Assembly: GCA_036940085.1 (NCBI GenBank)
Contig: JALLBK010000042.1
Span: 1 to 31,091 of the forward strand
Direction: 5' to 3'
DNA length: 31,091 bases
DNA from: Discostella pseudostelligera
Taxonomy: Eukaryota; Bacillariophyta; Thalassiosirophyceae; Thalassiosirales; Thalassiosiraceae
The position numbers were made by a program, and so were the translations under genes. Under the pieces are notes generated by a model. The model had not been told where the DNA came from, did not search any database, and saw only the letters and a program-made list of their open reading frames with translations. How positions within the stretch are numbered: the first letter of the stretch is position 1; every line of letters begins with the position of its first letter. Below, in pieces: positions 28,408 to 31,091 of the stretch.

Positions 28408-30514
28408 TCATGCTATCATAAACAACACAGTGAGAAGAATAACCGCAGGGTATTCCTGTGTACGCAAGAGATTGACGTTTGTCTTTGCTGATAAAACTGT
28501 GGCACTGTTTGGAATAGTTGGCAAGACGATGCCTGTTCTAACTGGCGATAATGTTGGCTCTGGAGTTTCAGTTGAGGGTCTTGAACTAGGAGCATTGAAG
28601 CCTTCGTCATCCTCATGTTCAGTGGGAGGCACGCTTGTTGATGGAAATTGAGTTGGTGGCTGCCCACTAGGCGACACAGTAATTGTTGGCTCTAGGGTGG
28701 CGTTGAAAGTCGGGTCAAGAGTTGTCGGTTGTCTTGTCAGTTGGTTTGATGTGGGGCAATTGGTTGGAACATGTGTTGGAAAATAAGTGGGGTGTTTTGA
28801 TGGCGGACTCGTCGGGAACTTGGTGCTGGGGTGATTCGTCGGATTAGCAGTCGAGGGATTCCCTGTTGGAAAACGGGAAGGAGGCATTGTTGGTTTGTTG
28901 GTTTTCGACGGCGCCGACGATTCTTTTGGTATCGAGGTTGGTGAAAGGGTTGGTTTAGCAGATGGAGGACGAATTGTTGGCTTGGAAGTGGTTGGCTTAG
29001 AGGTTGGTGAAAACGTTGATGGACGTATAGTTGGTCTTGATGACGTGGGCTGTAAAGAAGTCGGCTTAGAAGTCGGAGTCGAGGTCGGTTTACGTGTCGT
29101 TGGGCGCATTGTTGGTTTTGATGTCGTAGGCTTTATCGAAGTTGGTGTAGGGGTAGGCTTAGTAGACGGTTTAAGAGTCGTTGGATGCATCGATGGACGA
29201 TTGGATGGTTTGGACGATGGCTTGGAAGTTGTTGGCTTAGAGGTTGGTGAAAACGTTGATGGACGGATAGTTGGTCTTGATGACGTGGGCTGTAAAGATG
29301 TCGGCTTAGAAGTTGGAGTCGAGGTTTGTTTACGTGTCGTTGGCTGCAAAGTTATTGGTTTGTTTGTTGGTTGCCATGTCGTCGGCTTGGAAGTTGGCGC
29401 CACTGTTGGTTTCAGTGTCGTTGGTTTCAATGTCGTGGGCTGTGACGTTGATGGATTAGGAGTTGGATTCAATGTTGGTCTACTCGTCGTTGGTGCAATT
29501 ATTGTCGTCGGCGGGAAGGTTGGAGGAGGGAGCGTCGTCGGCTGCGGCGATGGCGATTGAGTAGTTGGCTTCGTAGTTGGATTACGCGTCGGAGTAGGTA
29601 TTGTTGGTTGATTTGTTGTTGGCTTCATCGTTATCGGAAGAATCGTTATTTTGGATGTGGTGGGCGACAGTGTGGTTGGTATCAAGGTTGGATTACTGGT
29701 CGGAGCTGCTGATTGCATAGTCGTTACAGCATAGTGCACATTGCCTGCAACGTTGAGGACAGAGACAGAACCAGAAGTTTGAGTTTTGATTGCATCACAA
29801 AATCAATGGGGCATGGTGGCAAACATTCCTCACCATTCCATCTCTTCCTTTTAGTGTAGTTTAGAAAAGGATATGACACGGCATACCCCTCGCCGATTTT
29901 CACGTATTGATCCGAGGCAACTATATCTCCCACGGCTACACCAACGTTGTACCACAAAGTAGCTCCTCCGGTGGTCGTCGTCGTGGTGTTACTGCCGACG
30001 GTGGTGATGTAAAACGAGTACGTGGCATTTGCAGGAATATAGACTGGAGATAGTAAATTTGGCAATACGGTGACGTTCCCCTTGCCCATACCAATGACAT
30101 TCTGTTGGAATATCATTGTGTATGGATGGTCCAGTTGACTATCGAAGCCAGGGGCAATTCCAGGATGGTAATATATTTCAACAGCCTCTGAAACATTGAG
30201 TGAACTGTCCATATTGATGTCAAAACTTGTTACTGCAATTGGCTCGATCTTTGCCTTGATTATAAAGATATTTCCATTGCCTTTCAAACCGCAAATAATT
30301 CGAGGAGAGGAGGAAGCAATTGAAATTACGACGAACGAGATTGGACGTGAATGGATGAGTACAAAGCGATGACGAGAGTCCATGGTGTCACGAGGTCTCA
30401 CTAACCTGTTTCATTGCCCAAAAATCCTGCCGAGAGGCTGGATTCCTGTCCACGGCCCTGAACGGCCAAAGACAACAATGCAATAAGAATAGTAATAGGA
30501 TGAGAACGATGCAT
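28408..30514 (-). CDS. secreted PT-repeat cell-surface protein, 3 exons
   Basis: Model complement(28408..29744, 29834..30280, 30406..30514), introns of 89 and 125 bp at phase 1, 630 aa. The start MHRSHPITILIALLSLAVQG is a clean signal peptide. Residues about 37-190 form a globular domain beginning NGNIFIIKAKIEPIAVTSFD, with YSFYITTVG and closing WNG-NVHYAV across the second splice. I associate this beta-rich 'SFDI...VEIYY' module with diatom extracellular proteins. It carries five N-glycosylation sequons (NVS, NVT, NAT, NTT, NYT). About 390 residues of Pro-Thr repeats follow (PTSKPTTSKPT style), likely a rigid, O-glycosylated stalk. The end is a Ser/Thr/Glu-rich spacer and a hydrophobic tail (AVILLTVLFMIA) with no residues after it, as in GPI-anchor signals or a tail anchor. 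It is likely a frustule- or wall-associated protein. Ligand and role are unknown. Confidence 0.75.
28981..29103. repeat. direct repeat copy A (123 bp) in PT tract
   Basis: Matches 29221-29343 at an offset of exactly 240 bp with about six mismatches. It codes for a TSTPTSKPTSLQPTSSRPT... unit in the PT stalk. The offset is a multiple of three, so the frame is kept. Confidence 0.8.
29221..29343. repeat. direct repeat copy B (123 bp) in PT tract
   Basis: Second copy of the 28981-29103 unit, about 95% identical, while the flanking PT sequence is much more diverged. This points to a recent internal duplication or gene conversion. Confidence 0.8.
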
Positions 30515-31091
30515 CGTAGTGAAGTAACAACAACAGTGAAAAATGCCAGATTTTGAAATTGAATTTGGCGCCGTACCTCAACATTGCCCCACCCCTCACT
30601 AATATCAATACCGACCAAAACATCCGTCCCCCTCTTCACCCAACCTCGATGCGGCGCGTAGCACTATGTCACCTGCTTGGAGACCGTAGACACTAGCCAT
30701 CAGAATAAATTTAGCCCACCACTTGACTCTCTATCTCTATCGAGACAAAGAATATAATACAACTATGTACCTCTATATGATGAATTCCTCAGTGCTACGG
30801 TCTGCTACGGTCATGCCGTTTTGGGTGATTGTTGAATTGATGATGATAGGGGCTGCATGTGGCCGGCTCGTCGTCCGCTTCCCGTCGCCGTCCGCCGGGG
30901 GATGGCTAAGTTAAGTATCTTTCTTTTCAATCGATACTAATTCCTATGTATTAATTCATATTAATTTAAAGGGCGCTCCATTTCCATGTCATCACCAAGT
31001 AAAATATAAATTTTGTATGTGGTCACTCATGCATAAATTATTTCTGTGTCATTCACGAGTAAAAATTTAATTGGTTATCACTCACCGTGCA
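30515..31091. other. 5' flank of PT-repeat gene and window end, no gene seen
   Basis: Upstream of the PT-repeat gene. Short open frames exist but none has protein character. The last 130 bp are AT-rich and contain an imperfect tandem repeat. The stretch may include the edge of a further gene beyond the window. Confidence 0.4.
30981..31091. repeat. imperfect tandem repeat, period about 60 bp
   Basis: The segment starting TTTCCATGTCATCACCAAGT at 30981 recurs at 31041 as TTTCTGTGTCATTCACGAGT. Both are followed by an A/T run and a TCACTCA...GTGCA or ATGCA end. Identity is moderate. Only two units are visible, because the window ends. Confidence 0.4.

Larger units (their letters stand above)
28540..29720 (-). 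repeat. Pro-Thr repeat-coding tract
   Basis: Degenerate short tandem repeat coding for P-T-x(1-3) units, seen on the plus strand as recurring GTTGG/GTCGG words every 9-15 bp. Because codons are biased, the opposite strand is also open for more than 600 bp and gives a spurious Val-Gly-rich frame. Confidence 0.85.

Noticed and set aside
28895..29560. 221-residue plus-strand frame rich in Val, Gly and Asp opposite the PT tract
   Set aside because: It is the antisense of the repeat. Codon bias of Pro/Thr repeats removes stops from the other strand, and the PT-repeat gene has a signal peptide, sequons and consistent introns.
28540..29720. Possible CRISPR-like array of short repeats
   Set aside because: Repeats are degenerate, have no spacer structure, and encode a Pro-Thr stalk in a eukaryotic gene.

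Overview
The window looks like nuclear DNA from a photosynthetic stramenopile, most likely a diatom. The evidence is: densely packed protein genes with short GT-AG introns (mostly 67-143 bp); N-terminal signal sequences ending in ASAFAP-like plastid motifs (ASSAF in a CSP41-like protein, ALAF in zeaxanthin epoxidase); xanthophyll-cycle and sphingolipid genes; and a secreted Pro-Thr ('PT') repeat protein of the type common in diatoms. I see no tRNA, rRNA, transposon or CRISPR array. Function calls rest on motif recognition without database searches. Exon models were built by hand; for every spliced gene the phases agree and the total length is a multiple of three.

Layout. 245-1164 (-): Pop3/Rpp38-like L7Ae-fold protein. 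1529-2806 (+): secreted or plastid-directed 2-oxoglutarate/Fe(II) oxygenase candidate. 2833-3222 (+): broken coding remnant with a TIR-like stretch. 3351-5104 (-): Gfo/Idh/MocA dehydrogenase, head to head with 5481-8181 (+), a TauD/clavaminate-synthase-like dioxygenase fused to an aldo-keto reductase. 8497-9684 (+): plastid CSP41-like protein. 9862-10833 (-): Mpv17/PMP22 protein. 11182-13380 (-): NOC3, head to head with 13768-14565 (+): Rab5. 15189-16428 (-): sphingolipid delta-4 desaturase, head to head with 16812-18522 (+): eIF3e. 19002-20774 (+): zeaxanthin epoxidase. 21006-22235 (-): PPPDE/DeSI-type peptidase, head to head with 22614-23542 (+): phosphomannomutase. 24183-28161 (+): large HEAT-repeat protein resembling HEATR6. 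28408-30514 (-): PT-repeat surface protein.

Most genes are unrelated housekeeping or plastid genes. Two things stand out. First, the dioxygenase-aldo-keto reductase fusion has both active sites intact, is covered across its domain junction by one uninterrupted exon, and shares a promoter region with a second oxidoreductase. Second, the exact 10-mer TTTGGCGGGA, a textbook E2F/DP-type site, occurs eight times in intergenic DNA just upstream of start codons (CSP41-like x3, Mpv17 x2, phosphomannomutase/PPPDE x1, HEATR6-like x2), with variants in the Pop3/oxygenase promoter. Chance would give about 0.06 copies in a window this size. Further points are 9-, 14- and 26-nt micro-exons, introns of only 40 and 41 nt, a triple CACGTG cluster, and a decayed TIR-like gene.
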